Source: Actinomadura bangladeshensis | GTDB lineage: Bacteria; Actinomycetota; Actinomycetes; Streptosporangiales; Streptosporangiaceae | Assembly (NCBI RefSeq): GCF_004348335.1 | Contig: NZ_SMJW01000058.1 | Location: 1-36,505 of the forward strand | Direction of reading: 5' to 3' | DNA length: 36,505 bases | Shown: positions 34,543 to 36,505 of the stretch, one piece after another | Layout of the letters: the number at the start of each line of letters is the position of its first letter | Numbering within the stretch: the first letter of the stretch is position 1 | Translations under genes and position numbers: made by a program | Notes under the pieces: generated by a model | The model's input: only the letters and a program-made list of their open reading frames with translations | The model's database searches: none | Told to the model about the DNA's origin: nothing

Positions 34543-35586
34543 CTACGAGATCTGGGGGGCGGGGTCCTCGGACGGCGGCAGCGAGATCGGGGTGTGCGGC
34601 TCGTCCTCGGGCCGCTCCATCCCACCGGTTCCCGTACCCGGGTCGTCCGGCGCCACGCCCGGCGACCCGGACGTTCCGGGCGCGGGCGACTCGGTGCCGG
34701 GGGAGGACCCGGCCGCCGGGCTCGCGGGCGACTCCGGCCCGGGTGACTCCGGCGCCGGCGACTCGGCGCTCGGCGAGTCCAGCCCGGACTCCGACGGCGC
34801 GGGCGAGTCGCTCGCGGTGGTCTCCGTCTCCGTGGCCGGCAGCGCGGTGGGCGGGCCGTCCGACTCGCCGCCGGTCGCGCGGGGCCGCTCGAACCCCATC
34901 GTCGCCTCCGGATCGACGAGGACGAAGGTGACGATCGTTCCCTTCCGGGAATCCCGCGGCCGGATCTTCGTGACATTCCGCTTCTCGAATCCCGGCCAGG
35001 AGCGGCCGGTGTAGGACGCGTTCCCCGTGGAGATCTTTTTCTCCGGCGGGGTCAGCGGATTACCGCAATTGCACTTCACCACGGGCACACCGTAACCATT
35101 GACCAGGACGCCCATTCCCGCCTGCAGCACGGCGGGCCCGCTCGTGGCCTTCCCGTCGTGGTAGCCGTGGTTGGTCACCAGCGTGTCGGTGCGCAGCAGC
35201 ACCGGCGTCAGCCGCGACACATAGCGCGGGATGTCGCCCACCGGGATGCCCTGCACCTGCGCCCACGCCCGCGCCTTGTCGGGGTTGGCCCGCAGGAACG
35301 CGATGAGCTTCTGCTGGTCGCAGCTCGACGCCCGGCGCGTCCCGCCGTACAGGCCGGGGGAGTCGCCGTCCTTCGTCCCGCCCGCCGCGGGACGCTCCTT
35401 GACGTCCATCGTGTCGGTGCCGGCCACCAGCGTGTACGGGTCGGGCCCCGGCGACCCCACGGTCAGCCGGGTGATGGCGGCGCCCGCGTCCCCGCAGCCG
35501 GCCAGCGCGCCCGCCGCCAGCGCGAGCGCCGCGACCGCCCCCGCGGCGGCCCGCCGCCGGGCAATGGGCGAATGAATCTCGAACAT
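34543..35586 (-). CDS. DUF6777-type lipoprotein with Pro/Ser/Glu-rich tail
   Basis: A 347-residue predicted lipoprotein. Signal peptide with lipobox LAGC (lipid-bearing Cys31). The core (about 45-235) contains YTLVAGTDTMDVKERPAAGG, GLYGGTRRASSCDQQKLIAFL and KCNCGNPLTPPEKK, which I recall as DUF6777, an extracellular domain of actinobacteria with no known function. The last ~110 residues are low-complexity with many SPAPE/ESP-type repeats, probably an extended linker in the cell wall. Start ATG 35586. It is divergent from the kinase gene (101-nt spacer), and DUF6777 proteins commonly neighbour Ser/Thr kinases. Confidence 0.82.
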   Translation of the reverse strand: MFEIHSPIARRRAAAGAVAALALAAGALAGCGDAGAAITRLTVGSPGPDPYTLVAGTDTMDVKERPAAGGTKDGDSPGLYGGTRRASSCDQQKLIAFLRANPDKARAWAQVQGIPVGDIPRYVSRLTPVLLRTDTLVTNHGYHDGKATSGPAVLQAGMGVLVNGYGVPVVKCNCGNPLTPPEKKISTGNASYTGRSWPGFEKRNVTKIRPRDSRKGTIVTFVLVDPEATMGFERPRATGGESDGPPTALPATETETTASDSPAPSESGLDSPSAESPAPESPGPESPASPAAGSSPGTESPAPGTSGSPGVAPDDPGTGTGGMERPEDEPHTPISLPPSEDPAPQIS

Positions 35587-35687
35587 GCGTCTACTCCCGC
35601 TCCGGACCGGCCGAACCTATACTCTTCGATGCCGGGCGGAGCGGATTTGTGCGCGGCGGAATGCTGACTTTTTCGCGGGGGTGCGAA
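35587..35687. promoter_or_regulatory. divergent promoter spacer between lipoprotein and kinase
   Basis: A 101-nt spacer. On the minus strand GTATAGGTT (about 35612-35620) could be the lipoprotein's -10 box. On the plus strand GACTTTTTCG lies just before the kinase gene. No convincing operator. Confidence 0.3.

Positions 35688-36505
<818 letters not shown>

Noticed and set aside
34590..34860. Degenerate repeats suspected as a DNA repeat array
   Set aside because: They are coding repeats for the Pro/Ser/Glu-rich tail of the DUF6777 lipoprotein.

Overview
The window is about 70% GC, with GTG starts, G/C-rich third codon positions, translationally coupled ATGA/TGATG junctions and few AT-rich intergenic spots. 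This and the gene families (CBM2-tagged cellulases under a CebR-type operator, DUF6777 lipoprotein beside a Ser/Thr kinase, PadR and LuxR-like regulators, trypsin-like secreted protease) point to a filamentous actinomycete, most likely of the Streptosporangiales (Actinomadura-like). The genus is my inference. No rRNA, tRNA or CRISPR array was seen.

Layout. 1-2665: an aldehyde dehydrogenase (cut by the window start) and a split riboflavin-type reductase/deaminase pair, all on the minus strand. 2774-6924: the DNA-repair nuclease pair sbcD-sbcC. 6943-7308: small PH-domain protein. 7656-11573: a copper/nitrogen-oxide island: two-domain multicopper oxidase, a three-cupredoxin NirK nitrite reductase, a small membrane protein, and a convergent HTH regulator with three C-terminal cysteines; CTAGTG-type motifs lie in front of both the oxidase and the regulator. 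11690-12929: a solitary GroES-like protein and a sugar-nucleotide epimerase. 13.1-14.35 kb: a TnpB-only IS605-type element whose right end runs into the 3' end of a trypsin-like protease gene. 15084-18449: DMT-type membrane protein, SDR and Baeyer-Villiger monooxygenase.

18633-22980 is the most unusual block: two tandem DUF4132 proteins followed, with 1-nt stop/start overlaps, by a 130-residue protein whose last third looks like ubiquitin and which ends in Gly-Gly. I read this as a candidate undescribed ubiquitin-like/DUF4132 system. It is followed by a LuxR-like regulator divergent from an aldo/keto reductase (with a three-half-site operator between them), a PadR regulator, a diacylglycerol-kinase-family lipid kinase, an esterase-fold protein lacking its nucleophilic serine, and an amidohydrolase.

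28344-33092 is a cellulase operon: a perfect CebR-type operator, then GH12, GH5 and GH44 enzymes, each secreted and each ending in a CBM2, closed by a 22-bp perfect stem-loop. They would act together outside the cell on cellulose and xyloglucan-type glucans. 33101-34515 is a metal-efflux operon (ArsR/SmtB sensor followed by a CDF transporter), and the window ends with a DUF6777 lipoprotein divergent from a Ser/Thr protein kinase that is cut by the window end.
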